Origin: a virus
Length of the DNA stretch: 64,000 nt
Virus record (IMG/VR): IMGVR_UViG_3300023171_000009
Coordinates: 34,477-98,476 of that record
Reading direction: 5' to 3' (one strand)
The notes below the pieces were generated by a model, which ran no database searches, was not told where the DNA came from, and saw nothing but the letters and a program-made list of their open reading frames with translations. The position numbers and the translations under genes are program-made. The first letter of the stretch is position 1; each line of letters begins with the position of its first letter. This document shows positions 17,269 through 24,280 of the stretch, in pieces.

Positions 17269-17408
17269 GAATAAAATTCCGCCTCCTTGGTAACTAAGTT
17301 ACTAGGCTACACAAAAGGCTCAATGGCTAACAAAACAACCTTTTACCTGCTACACAGATCGATTTTAGAAGAATCGACGGCAGGCACCAAAGAAGCGGAA
17401 TTTTATTC
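17269..17408 (-). ncRNA. multibranched structured RNA candidate (about 140 nt)
   Basis: The ends 17269-17290 and 17387-17408 form one uninterrupted 22-bp helix. Read on the minus strand all 22 positions pair, including two G-U wobbles. Read on the plus strand those two become C-A mismatches, so the RNA is likely transcribed from the minus strand. Inside are three hairpins: CCTGC/GCAGG (17346-17350 with 17380-17384) capped by TCGATT/AATCGA (17359-17364 with 17372-17377); CCTTTT/AAAAGG (17339-17344 with 17313-17318); and TAAC/GTTA (17291-17294 with 17298-17301). Together this makes a four-way junction. It lies between two small genes and 18 bp above ATG 17250. I do not recognise a known class. 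Alternatives are a leader regulator of the P-loop gene, or a DNA cruciform used in replication. Confidence 0.6.
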
Positions 17409-17479
17409 ATAAACTGTTTGTTGTTTTGTTATTATGTAACCTAGTTCAGTATAATAACCTAACTGTTTAAGATTGCAAG
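17409..17479. other. AT-rich spacer upstream of the structured RNA
   Basis: Seventy bases of AT-rich sequence between the stop at 17480 and the RNA candidate. It could hold the RNA promoter, but I see no clear -10/-35 pair. Confidence 0.4.
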
Positions 17480-17698
17480 TTAAAGTTTTTCAGGCGAAAA
17501 AGTGATAGTAGGGACTTCAAAACTTTGTGGAGGGCATATTGAAACGCCTTTAATTCCATTAGTAGTAGTAATTAATACGCACCAATCTTCAGGATGCTCA
17601 CTTAAAGCATTTTTTAGTTCCTTTGATAAATGGGGCAGTTCCAACGTTTGTTTAACTGTTAGAGTTATACGATTTAAAGGTAATAAATCTGTTTTCAT
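17480..17698 (-). CDS. small hypothetical protein
   Basis: 72 residues from ATG 17698 (MKTDLLPLNRITLTV). Longer in-frame starts would lie inside the upstream gene. Contains a beta-like stretch WCVLITTTNGIKGVSI. Not recognised. Confidence 0.55.
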   Translation of the reverse strand: MKTDLLPLNRITLTVKQTLELPHLSKELKNALSEHPEDWCVLITTTNGIKGVSICPPQSFEVPTITFSPEKL

Positions 17699-17702
17699 GA
17701 AG

Positions 17703-18002
17703 TTAAACCTTCCTTGCCTTAATCTCATCTTCTGATAGCTCTTCGATACCTGCGTTTTCTGTAGTTGCGCTATCGATTTGTTTTTCAAGATCATCCAATT
17801 TAACATGGACCGCTAGCCTATCTTTTCGACTATTTTCTAATGTTATCATCATGAGCATAGATGTTAAAACGCTGATTCCATAATCGAAAACATCAAAATT
17901 CACAAAAGGCATGATTATGCACCACAACAAAAATATACTAAATGAAGCAGGACGGCTTAGCGCTTTTTCAAACGCGTCCGCTACCTTTGAAAAGTGGGAC
18001 AT
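17703..18002 (-). CDS. low-affinity iron permease family-like small membrane protein
   Basis: 99 residues from ATG 18002 (MSHFSKVADAFEKAL). Two hydrophobic segments (about 20-33 and 38-50) are followed by ITLENSRKDRLAVHVKLDDLEKQ and a Glu-rich end (GIEELSEDEIK). This order matches the conserved C-terminal part of the low-affinity iron permease/membrane family PF04120 (QNTQNRD, KLDEL). Phage copies are of unknown function and transport is not shown. The start overlaps the preceding gene by 35 bp. Confidence 0.6.
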   Translation of the reverse strand: MSHFSKVADAFEKALSRPASFSIFLLWCIIMPFVNFDVFDYGISVLTSMLMMITLENSRKDRLAVHVKLDDLEKQIDSATTENAGIEELSEDEIKARKV

Positions 18003-18249
18003 AACTATTGATGTGTGAAGTTCTATCAACGTTTAGGTATCCAGCATCTTCTAACTCTTTAATTGCTTTAGTTAGGGTAGGACGTGAGGAATTTGCATTC
18101 TTTGCAAGGGACGACAAAGATTCTTGAACCGGGGACATACTGCCATCGTATTGATTGCAGATATAAGACAACAATTTAAAAGCACTTGGTTGAACTTTCG
18201 TTATAACCAATCGCAAAAATAAATCAGTAGGGGTATTAAGATTACTCAT
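17968..18249 (-). CDS. winged-helix DNA-binding protein
   Basis: 93 residues. The pattern FKLLSYICNQYDGSMSPVQESLSSLAKNANSSRPTLTKAIKELEDAGYLNV is a clear helix-turn-helix plus wing, like the small regulators or replication-associated proteins that recognise DNA with one winged helix. It could be a regulator of the neighbouring small genes, and is one of few candidates in the window for binding the dispersed 13-mer. The target is unknown. Confidence 0.7.
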   Translation of the reverse strand: MSNLNTPTDLFLRLVITKVQPSAFKLLSYICNQYDGSMSPVQESLSSLAKNANSSRPTLTKAIKELEDAGYLNVDRTSHINSYVPLFKGSGRV

Positions 18250-18251
18250 GA

Positions 18252-18620
18252 TTAATATTCCTCGTATCCATCCCGGTTGCGCAAAAATGGAATTATAACA
18301 TTCTCAAAATCAACGGCGTCTTCGTAGGATTCAAATCCGGCTTTAAAGTCATCCACTATTTTGATACTTTGATAAATTTTCCAGATTTTATCAGAGACTT
18401 CCGATATGTTCCACCAGCTTTCTATTTCTTTTAAATGCCAGTAACAAACATATTTCGCGGCTTTCACCATGTAAATAACAAAACGCCTTGAATCACAACG
18501 AAATTCAATAACGCTGGTGCGCTCCATCTTGACCGTCCCTTCCATGGTAGGTAATAATGTATGATCAAGGGCAGCTATTTTGCCCGTGGGAAAGATTGTT
18601 ATTTCTAGTGGAACGGACAT
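18252..18620 (-). CDS. hypothetical protein
   Basis: 122 residues from ATG 18620 (MSVPLEITIFPTGKIAALDH). It overlaps the end of the upstream gene by 56 bp. The opening (ITIFPTGKIAALDHTLLP) resembles the beta-strand start of DUF2997-like small proteins, followed by an aromatic-rich helical part. Function unknown. Confidence 0.55.
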   Translation of the reverse strand: MSVPLEITIFPTGKIAALDHTLLPTMEGTVKMERTSVIEFRCDSRRFVIYMVKAAKYVCYWHLKEIESWWNISEVSDKIWKIYQSIKIVDDFKAGFESYEDAVDFENVIIPFLRNRDGYEEY

Positions 18621-18816
18621 ATTTTTTATACGCTTTACTATGAATTTCTGCAACCTTCCTAGCGGACGTTAGCTTGTTAAATACGCCTAAAGGTATATGA
18701 TTTCCAGTAGGACGACAAGATAGAGTAAATTCTTTAGCCTGGTGACTGATTACATAAGGTCCGGATATGGAAAGCTGGCATACATTTTCGGTAGCAGGAA
18801 TGTTAGTCCATTTCAT
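18565..18816 (-). CDS. MKWxNIPAT family small protein, copy 1
   Basis: 83 residues, beginning MKWTNIPATENVCQL. The same opening (MKWVNIPAT), length class and a shared middle (GPYVISHQAKEFTLS versus EPYKIAYFNKKYHLT) occur in the gene at 19874-20077, so the two are paralogues. Unknown family. The last third overlaps the next gene. Confidence 0.65.
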   Translation of the reverse strand: MKWTNIPATENVCQLSISGPYVISHQAKEFTLSCRPTGNHIPLGVFNKLTSARKVAEIHSKAYKKYVRSTRNNNLSHGQNSCP

Positions 18817-18819
18817 ATA

Positions 18820-18960
18820 TCAATATTTATGGATCATTAGTAACCAAACCGGAGTCTTAAATTTAGCCTCCAAAGATTTTAAATACTCCATAGGATCTTC
18901 GTTAATAACAACAGTGCAAGGATTGATTATATCAGTCTGGTATGTGATTAGGTATTTCAT
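18820..18960 (-). CDS. small protein, 46 residues
   Basis: A short frame from ATG 18960 to TGA 18820, sitting exactly between two genes (3 bp and 7 bp gaps). The protein starts MKYLITYQTDIINPCTVVI and contains a helix (EYLKSLEAKFKTPVWLL). The 13-mer variant TGCAACTATTTCA (18963-18975) is 3 bp upstream of the ATG. No family recognised. Confidence 0.5.
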   Translation of the reverse strand: MKYLITYQTDIINPCTVVINEDPMEYLKSLEAKFKTPVWLLMIHKY

Positions 18961-18967
18961 TTTGCAA

Positions 18968-19222
18968 CTATTTCAAAAATTCAAGCCTTACTGATATTAC
19001 AAAATAGTCAGTATCTGAAAAGTCTTTCGTTTCAGGCTCTCCTTTCAAATTGTATATACAGCCCGATATGTCTATTTGAGTTGAGCCACAGCCCTTAAGA
19101 TCACCTTTAACCGTAATAGGGGTTTCATACGTAACTTTAACAGGAAGACTAGCACCTAAAGGATGGGGCTTAGCCGCTTCGTATAATTCGTCTAAAAGAT
19201 TTTGTAAGGTAAGGAAGTTCAT
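18968..19222 (-). CDS. hypothetical protein
   Basis: 84 residues. An N-terminal helix (LTLQNLLDELYEAAKPHPLG) is followed by beta-rich sequence. Its opening resembles small phage proteins that carry an amphipathic helix then a sandwich. Not recognised. Confidence 0.6.
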   Translation of the reverse strand: MNFLTLQNLLDELYEAAKPHPLGASLPVKVTYETPITVKGDLKGCGSTQIDISGCIYNLKGEPETKDFSDTDYFVISVRLEFLK

Positions 19223-19223
19223 A

Positions 19224-19409
19224 TTATTTAGCTTTGTTAGTTACTTTTGCGGCTGGTTTATTAAAGCCAGCTTGCTCTTTTCTCTTAAGCTTTCCTTTCA
19301 GAGCATCTTCAAAAGGCTTTGTATCGCTGGCGCACTTGTTGTCTTTATAGCCCTGAGCTTCTATGACAACGGCTCCGTTAGGTTTGATAGTAATTTCGAT
19401 TGCTTCCAT
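19224..19409 (-). CDS. DUF2997 family protein
   Basis: 61 residues: EAIEITIKPNGAVVIEAQGYKDNKC followed by a helix (TKPFEDALKG) and a Lys/Ala tail. This is the DUF2997 pattern (I-x-I-x-x-G...G-x-x-C). In many genomes DUF2997 sits beside DUF1257/Ycf35 and a Ycf46-like ATPase, as here. Biochemical role unknown. Confidence 0.75.
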   Translation of the reverse strand: MEAIEITIKPNGAVVIEAQGYKDNKCASDTKPFEDALKGKLKRKEQAGFNKPAAKVTNKAK

Positions 19410-19412
19410 AAA

Positions 19413-19877
19413 TTAACGTTTTGGGGCATGGCAAAGAATTTTAATTTCACCATTGGATTTTCTAACCGGCGCTCCTTCCAAAGTATAACCACGGTCTTTA
19501 ATTACTTTCATTTGAAGCGCGTAATTATATTCAACTGTCAAAGCTCTAAAATGATCACTCTTTACCTTAGAATCAAAACCATCATATAGCTTGTTTCCAA
19601 GGACGGATGAAACGTATCCGCAAAAATCATCGAATACAGGGATAAACTTACCGTCCTTCTTTATAAATCCTATGTCATATGGGCAGTCTTTCAGCTTTAA
19701 CACTAAGTCTGCCGGTGTTCCGTATTTATCCATAAACTGGTCAGGGTAATACATACGGGGAACCGCGTTTTCTTCCAGTTCACACTCAACGCCTTGTTTT
19801 TTAAGACTATCAACAGCCTGTCTTAGCACGGCTTCGCTAGTAAATGGAACATCTTCGCAAGTGGTAGTATGACTCAT
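19413..19877 (-). CDS. DUF1257 (Ycf35-like) protein
   Basis: 154 residues beginning MSHTTTCEDVPFTSEAVLRQA, the MSH start and spacing typical of DUF1257/Ycf35. This is followed by DLVLKLKDCPYDIGFIKKDG and a C-terminal helix. The start overlaps the upstream stop (ATGA-like). With the DUF2997 gene next to it and the Ycf46-like ATPase 0.8 kb upstream it forms a conserved set whose molecular function is unknown. Confidence 0.75.
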   Translation of the reverse strand: MSHTTTCEDVPFTSEAVLRQAVDSLKKQGVECELEENAVPRMYYPDQFMDKYGTPADLVLKLKDCPYDIGFIKKDGKFIPVFDDFCGYVSSVLGNKLYDGFDSKVKSDHFRALTVEYNYALQMKVIKDRGYTLEGAPVRKSNGEIKILCHAPKR

Positions 19878-20077
19878 GATTTAGTTGTTTGTTTACTATG
19901 CTTGACGGCAGCGTCCATAGCATCGTAAGAACTGTTGTAACTATCTATAGGGATAAAAAATCCACCTTCGTCTCTATAGGTTAGGTGATATTTTTTGTTA
20001 AAATACGCTATTTTATACGGCTCGCATCGTAATAAAGGCGGAGAGTATTTTGTTGCTGGTATATTTACCCATTTCAT
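19874..20077 (-). CDS. MKWxNIPAT family small protein, copy 2
   Basis: 67 residues beginning MKWVNIPATKYSPPL, a paralogue of the protein at 18565-18816. The middle (YKIAYFNKKYHLTYRDEGGFFIPI) suggests a small beta domain. Lies between the DUF1257 gene and the 212-residue protein. Confidence 0.65.
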   Translation of the reverse strand: MKWVNIPATKYSPPLLRCEPYKIAYFNKKYHLTYRDEGGFFIPIDSYNSSYDAMDAAVKHSKQTTKS

Positions 20078-20078
20078 A

Positions 20079-20717
20079 TTAGCGCCTTCCTATTTTGATA
20101 ACTGGTTTTGCAATGATTACTTGATTAGTATTTTTAGCGTTAGCAATAGTAGTAATAGCGGTCATTTCCACATCACGAATAGACTCTTTTTCTGGCTCCA
20201 ATATATGCTCATCGAACGCTTTTGCAACCATTCCGGAATCCGCAAATTGTATAAAATGACGGGGAATGACTACTCCGGCGGCAGCAACTTGATCAACGGT
20301 TAGAACATCGTAATTACCGCGTATGTAAGCGAATAGATTCAAGGAACGGTCTTGCGCGGTTAGCTTGAGTCTACGCTCTCTCAAAGCCGCTTTATCGCGG
20401 ATTTGAATATACATACTAGCCATTACTTCAATATTACCTTTTATGGATCTTTTAGCAAAGAACTTGATAATCTGCCCCTCCGGTATCATAAAACGGGCAC
20501 TAGTCCATTCACCGCAAAGAGTTTTAAGCCCTCTAAAAGCCGGTCCTTTTTCAGCGTTACTTCTACTAATATTGCCGTGCTTATATTGCGCAGCCATATC
20601 AAGAATAGTCTCTTTTAAGCCGATGTCCTCAGACTTAGGGCACCAATAAGCTTGTAGAGAGGCGGTTTTGCCGTCGTAATTTTCGCTTCCTGTTAGTATA
20701 TCGATTGGTAGTCTCAT
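20079..20717 (-). CDS. hypothetical protein linked to the Ycf46-like ATPase
   Basis: 212 residues. ATG 20717 overlaps the ATPase stop (20714), so the two are translationally coupled. The N-terminal two thirds has mixed alpha/beta sequence (FMIPEGQIIKFFAKRSIKGN), and the C-terminus ends VIIAKPVIKIGRR. I do not recognise a family. Coupling suggests a partner of the ATPase. Confidence 0.65.
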   Translation of the reverse strand: MRLPIDILTGSENYDGKTASLQAYWCPKSEDIGLKETILDMAAQYKHGNISRSNAEKGPAFRGLKTLCGEWTSARFMIPEGQIIKFFAKRSIKGNIEVMASMYIQIRDKAALRERRLKLTAQDRSLNLFAYIRGNYDVLTVDQVAAAGVVIPRHFIQFADSGMVAKAFDEHILEPEKESIRDVEMTAITTIANAKNTNQVIIAKPVIKIGRR

Positions 20718-22336
20718 CGTTTAGTGATTGTTGGACGTGCTAACGGTCTAGATGGCGGTAAAGGTCTAGGCTTTGCTGCAACGATTTCATTTTTATCCTC
20801 TTTTAAGGTAGAGGCATTCACCGCATGCATATCGCCCCATTTACGCATGGCTTCAAATCGTTCTTTGTGTGAATTGCTTATAGGATTAATAGCTTTAGCG
20901 TGCTGTAACAATAGGTCAGAAGTAGGCAGTTTACCATTGTTAAGGCAAAAAGTGATAGTATCAACCACGCATTTTTCAATCTCAGCACCAATAAAGCCAG
21001 TAGTGGCTAGATCAAATGCATTCATGGGCACACTAGGCGCAGTATATCCCCGTTTTTTAAGGTGGATTTTAAGGATGTCCCATCGGTCTTGAACATTAGG
21101 AATATCCACAAAAAACTTTTCATCAAGACGCCCTGGCCGTAAAAGCTCAATGGGAATTTGAGTTACATCATTTGCGGTCAAAACGAAAAACGCGCCTTCG
21201 TTCATTTCTTGCATGTTAAATAACAATTGCTGAAGGACGCGGCTAGATGCTCCACTGTCCCCGTTAGCGCCAGAAGATAAACCTGCCTTATCGATTTCAT
21301 CAATCCATATAATGCATTGACCTAATGCTTTCAATGTTTTGAAAGTAGCTGTGGTTTTAGCTTCTGATTCCCCTACTATCCCGCCAAAACACATGCCGAC
21401 ATCAAACCTAATCAAGGGCAGGCTTAGCTTAGCTGCGATGGCTTTTGCGATAAGGCTTTTACCGTTTCCAGGCGGTCCCACTACTAGGACACCCTTCATA
21501 GGGTCGGCTCCTTTGGCAATAGCTGCGGATTCTAGTCTGATTTTATTGAAGTCTAGCCACTGTTTTAAGCCGTGTAAACCGCCTACTGTATCCATGTTAA
21601 CTGGCGGGTAAAGTTCCAAAGTTTCAGATTTTCGAATGATTTCCTCCTTGGACTGAAGAACATCACTAACTAAAATTCCTATATCCGTTGACGTGATAGC
21701 GTCGATATTTTTAGCGGCAGCACGCGAAAAGGCTTTCTCTGCTTCAAATTGTGTCATTCCAGCGCCAGAATGCGAAAGTGCAACGATTTCACTTGAGGGT
21801 AAATCACGAGATTGCCCTATCTTATCAAGCGCTATTTGGGCCATAGCGGCAACATCGGGTAACTCCAAATCAATGATTGTTATCTCCGGCTCAATCTCTA
21901 CTGGAATTTTACAGGCTTCCGGGATTACAAAAACCAACGTATGCCCGGTTGATGGGAATATATGGCAGTATTCGCTAATTATCGCCTGAGCGGTAGGCGA
22001 GTCAAAATGCGGATGCGGATGCGTCATTACTGCAATTGCATTATCCGCAAACTTTTCCACAGCCAGCAAAGCAGCTATAAACCCATTATCTGGCTCATAA
22101 TCTGTATACTTCTCCCAAACACTTATCAAAACGCCATGGGCATCTGGTTTACCGTATTTCAACACCTCCCATCCCTTAGCTGCATCCCAGCGGTAAAACG
22201 GTTGTGGCTTTTGTTCTCCATTAGCTGCAAACGCTTGAAGCAAGTTTTGAGTTCTGCGAGCCTCCCTTGTCCGGGTAGCAATAACACCCACTCTAGCGAT
22301 ACGGGATAAGTTGAATTCAGATAAGTAATCAGACAT
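20714..22336 (-). CDS. Ycf46-like AAA+ ATPase
   Basis: 540 residues. An N-terminal domain (1-235) with FPSTGHTLVFVIPEACKIP, as in Ycf46, precedes an AAA+ module with Walker A GPPGNGKS (287-294), Walker B CIIWIDEID (341-349), sensor TANDV, and LLRPGRLDE (398-406) with the arginine fingers. A Pro/Arg tail ends the protein. The family is close to FtsH/CDC48 AAA domains but lacks a protease. Two in-frame copies of the 13-mer encode SEIVAL (183-186) and NEIVAAKP (517-520). A good promoter precedes it. Confidence 0.85.
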   Translation of the reverse strand: MSDYLSEFNLSRIARVGVIATRTREARRTQNLLQAFAANGEQKPQPFYRWDAAKGWEVLKYGKPDAHGVLISVWEKYTDYEPDNGFIAALLAVEKFADNAIAVMTHPHPHFDSPTAQAIISEYCHIFPSTGHTLVFVIPEACKIPVEIEPEITIIDLELPDVAAMAQIALDKIGQSRDLPSSEIVALSHSGAGMTQFEAEKAFSRAAAKNIDAITSTDIGILVSDVLQSKEEIIRKSETLELYPPVNMDTVGGLHGLKQWLDFNKIRLESAAIAKGADPMKGVLVVGPPGNGKSLIAKAIAAKLSLPLIRFDVGMCFGGIVGESEAKTTATFKTLKALGQCIIWIDEIDKAGLSSGANGDSGASSRVLQQLLFNMQEMNEGAFFVLTANDVTQIPIELLRPGRLDEKFFVDIPNVQDRWDILKIHLKKRGYTAPSVPMNAFDLATTGFIGAEIEKCVVDTITFCLNNGKLPTSDLLLQHAKAINPISNSHKERFEAMRKWGDMHAVNASTLKEDKNEIVAAKPRPLPPSRPLARPTITKR

Positions 22337-22354
22337 AGGTTAAGTTTCTTTACC

Positions 22355-22382
22355 AGTATAGCCTAAACACTAGAACTTGCAA
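22355..22382 (-). promoter_or_regulatory. sigma70-like promoter for the Ycf46-like operon
   Basis: On the minus strand TTGCAA (22377-22382), 16 bp, TATACT (22355-22360), 18 bp above ATG 22336. It overlaps the last codons of the preceding gene and would start a short leader of about 12 nt. Confidence 0.7.
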
Positions 22383-22788
22383 CAGGAACCATATTTAAAA
22401 GTTTATTTAACTTATTGAGTGACGTTAACGTAGATTTTAAATCAAGTATAGCACGCTCTAATGCCTCTTCAGTCACATTGTAATTATATGCCAACGAGAC
22501 TCCACCCTCGGTTACGCACTTTACCCGCTCCTGCCCCCCCTCCCCCTCTTGGCCTAATAATCCAAAATGCCCCCCTAATCCATTTTCTCTATAGTATAGA
22601 ACATTCGATCTAAAAGGCCCATTAGGCTCTGTGCCAGCCAATAGTTTGCCTGTTTTAGTAAAATAAAGGCAGAAGACGCCACATCCTTCATACAAAAAAT
22701 ATACTTTGTTTTTAACAACTCGAATATTTTTAATACTTTCGATGGGGAAACCTGCTACTTTTGCTATTTGTTCAACTGTAAAGTTCAT
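22363..22788 (-). CDS. hypothetical protein
   Basis: 141 residues, starting MNFTVEQIAKVAGFPIESI. The region after it (VVKNKVYFLYEGCGVFCLYF) is beta-rich, then there is a Gly-rich loop (GGHFGLLGQEGEGGQE) and a C-terminal helix (LERAILDLKSTLTSLNKLNKLL). No family recognised. The leader is a run of AT-rich direct repeats. Confidence 0.65.
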   Translation of the reverse strand: MNFTVEQIAKVAGFPIESIKNIRVVKNKVYFLYEGCGVFCLYFTKTGKLLAGTEPNGPFRSNVLYYRENGLGGHFGLLGQEGEGGQERVKCVTEGGVSLAYNYNVTEEALERAILDLKSTLTSLNKLNKLLNMVPVASSSV

Positions 22789-22794
22789 ATGATG

Positions 22795-22833
22795 TTATTT
22801 TATTTATTTTATTTATTTTAATTTACCCTTCAA
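22795..22833 (-). promoter_or_regulatory. candidate promoter on an AT-rich repeat
   Basis: On the plus strand 22795-22820 is about three copies of the 9-bp unit TTTATTTTA. On the minus strand TTGAAG (22828-22833), 16 bp and TAAAAT (22806-22811) lie inside or next to it, ending 17 bp before ATG 22788. Low sequence complexity makes the call weak. Confidence 0.4.
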
Positions 22834-22835
22834 TC

Positions 22836-23000
22836 TTACATTCCACGGGTAATTTTTTTAACAAGACCGCATTTATAACGATATACAAGGGCGGACCGGC
22901 CATTGTTCAACTTTACCATAAAAGCTTCAATGTCGCGAACCATACCTTTTGAAAGGATTGGGTAAGTTTGGCCGGAAGTTGTAGTGATTGTTTCGTTCAT
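22836..23000 (-). CDS. small protein behind a repeated leader
   Basis: 54 residues from ATG 23000 (MNETITTTSGQTYP). The longer frame to 23057 runs through the conserved 29-bp leader element at 23006-23034, so the shorter start is preferred. The protein is a small beta-type domain with basic end (CGLVKKITRG). Unknown. Confidence 0.55.
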   Translation of the reverse strand: MNETITTTSGQTYPILSKGMVRDIEAFMVKLNNGRSALVYRYKCGLVKKITRGM

Positions 23001-23005
23001 GCGTG

Positions 23006-23034
23006 GATGATGGACCATAAAAAAGATTCTGCAA
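23006..23034 (-). promoter_or_regulatory. 29-bp leader element, copy a
   Basis: On the minus strand TTGCAG...TTTTTTATGGTCC...ATCATC. Three more copies of exactly 29 bp occur at 23564-23592, 23897-23925 and 24601-24629. Here it ends 5 bp before ATG 23000. Reads as a promoter (TTGCNN, about 16-17 bp, CATNNT) placed so that the message would be almost leaderless. Confidence 0.6.
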
Positions 23035-23062
23035 GCTGTTTTCTTCAGATTTTGCAATTATT

Positions 23063-23356
23063 TCACTTTTTACAGTCTCCTTTTTCATGATGACTTACAG
23101 TCGTAAACCATATTTGCCCTCCGCAGTTGGTGCAATAGTCAACAGGAAAAAGAGGCGTTTCACCCGGATAACAAACAATTAGCTGCCCCGCTGTTTTGTT
23201 TTTATTTTTCTTCCGATTAAAATCTATTGATGTTGTTAAAGGTTCGGAAATTCTTATTCCATTAGGCATTTCATAAAGGTTACGAACAAAGCCAAATCCG
23301 TTTCCAATTCCTACAATTTGCTTTTCAGCAATCAATTTCATTTCACTAGTGGTCAT
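23063..23356 (-). CDS. small zinc-binding-like protein
   Basis: 97 residues. The C-terminus has CTNCGGQIWFTTVSHHEKGDC, a Cys/His arrangement that could bind one zinc. The N-terminal part has EMPNGIRISEP. The 13-mer variant (23053-23065) overlaps the end of the gene. Function unknown. Confidence 0.6.
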   Translation of the reverse strand: MTTSEMKLIAEKQIVGIGNGFGFVRNLYEMPNGIRISEPLTTSIDFNRKKNKNKTAGQLIVCYPGETPLFPVDYCTNCGGQIWFTTVSHHEKGDCKK

Positions 23357-23357
23357 A

Positions 23358-23558
23358 TCAATCTTTAAATTTAATACAAATTATCCGTTTTCCTGCTAAT
23401 GCTAGATCGCGAGCAGCTTTAATTCCCTTACGGGTAATTACAGAGTAAGAAATGTTTTCATAATCGAAACTAACACAACCTGTATAGCTATCCACTATCG
23501 CTTTAGCTTTTTTTATAATTTCAGGAGTAAGGACTGGCAGAAGAGCGGTTTCGTTCAT
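23358..23558 (-). CDS. small protein behind a repeated leader
   Basis: 66 residues from ATG 23558 (MNETALLPVLTPEIIKKAK). The same MNET start as the gene at 22836-23000, and the same leader element 5 bp upstream. Alpha/beta with a basic helix. Not recognised. Confidence 0.55.
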   Translation of the reverse strand: MNETALLPVLTPEIIKKAKAIVDSYTGCVSFDYENISYSVITRKGIKAARDLALAGKRIICIKFKD

Positions 23559-23563
23559 GGGAG

Positions 23564-23592
23564 GACAATGGACCATAAAAAAGCATTCGCAA
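23564..23592 (-). promoter_or_regulatory. 29-bp leader element, copy b
   Basis: On the minus strand TTGCGA...TTTTTTATGGTCC...ATTGTC, nearly identical to copy a over its central 13 bp, 5 bp before ATG 23558. A 13-mer variant (23610-23622) lies 17 bp upstream of it. Confidence 0.6.
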
Positions 23593-23614
23593 GCCTTTTT
23601 TCGAAATTTTGCAA

Positions 23615-23857
23615 TTATTTCAATTTTTCTAAAATATCATTGTTTGAATCTGTAGAAGGGTAGACTCTTCCGCTTTTGTGCCAACGATCACGGATAGGGG
23701 TTTCTTCTCCCGTATCATAAAAACCGCATCGGTCACAGCCTCCACCTTGTTGGATATGAGTAATCACAACCGTTTCTCCGCAGCGAGTCCGATATTTACC
23801 CGGCCCATCAATAATAACTGGAAGCGTAACAGAATAGTAATGAGGGAGAATTTTCAT
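23615..23857 (-). CDS. small hypothetical protein with CxxC
   Basis: 80 residues (MKILPHYYSVTLPVIIDGP). Contains the pattern YRTRCGETVVITHIQ, then CDRCGFYDTG, then a Trp/Gly motif RDRWHKSGRV, as in small phage proteins that begin with a regular beta part. The leader element d is 40 bp upstream. Function unknown. Confidence 0.6.
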   Translation of the reverse strand: MKILPHYYSVTLPVIIDGPGKYRTRCGETVVITHIQQGGGCDRCGFYDTGEETPIRDRWHKSGRVYPSTDSNNDILEKLK

Positions 23858-23896
23858 TTTTGGAAGGATTGGGTTACCGCTTGTTTGCGATGTGGT

Positions 23897-23925
23897 GACA
23901 ATGGGCGATAAAAAACACTATGCAA
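23897..23925 (-). promoter_or_regulatory. 29-bp leader element, copy d
   Basis: On the minus strand TTGCAT...TTTTTTATCGCCC...ATTGTC. Unlike the other three it lies 40 bp before its ATG (23857), just after the terminator at 23938-23982. Confidence 0.55.
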
Positions 23926-23937
23926 GCGATTTTTCGT

Positions 23938-23982
23938 CAAAAAAACAAAATCCCCGGAATTCTTTAAGAAAACCGAGGATTT
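23938..23982 (-). terminator. Rho-independent terminator
   Basis: On the minus strand AAATCCTCGG pairs with CCGGGGATTT (one G-U pair) across a 15-nt loop, then TGTTTTTTTG. It follows the stop at 24009 and precedes the leader element d, so it closes the 24009-24239 unit. Confidence 0.8.
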
Positions 23983-24008
23983 CATTAAGTTTAGTTTTTG
24001 CAACGATT

Positions 24009-24239
24009 TCAAGCTTGTGTCAAAAGCCCAATTTTATAGTTAAGCGTATCTATTTCTTTTTTAGCTTCTTGCAATAAATCTTCTAAAACCAAGCGTTTCG
24101 CAAGTTCGCGCAATGCTTGAGCTTTAAAAGTGTCAGGTATTGTAGGAAGCTGCGAATGCCCCTTTCTAGGGTATCCATAGTCTGTCAACATTGAACGCTC
24201 TTTAGCGACTTCATTGGACCACATATTCCAATTTTTCAT
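24009..24239 (-). CDS. small helical protein
   Basis: 76 residues from ATG 24239 (MKNWNMWSNEVAKERSML). The upstream in-frame codons overlap the previous gene. C-terminal half is one long amphipathic helix (RELAKRLVLEDLLQEAKKE). The 13-mer (23999-24011) overlaps the stop. Unknown. Confidence 0.6.
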   Translation of the reverse strand: MKNWNMWSNEVAKERSMLTDYGYPRKGHSQLPTIPDTFKAQALRELAKRLVLEDLLQEAKKEIDTLNYKIGLLTQA

Positions 24240-24280
24240 AAAACAGCGCCGGTTTTTAAAGGACCGGTAACCTTTTAATT

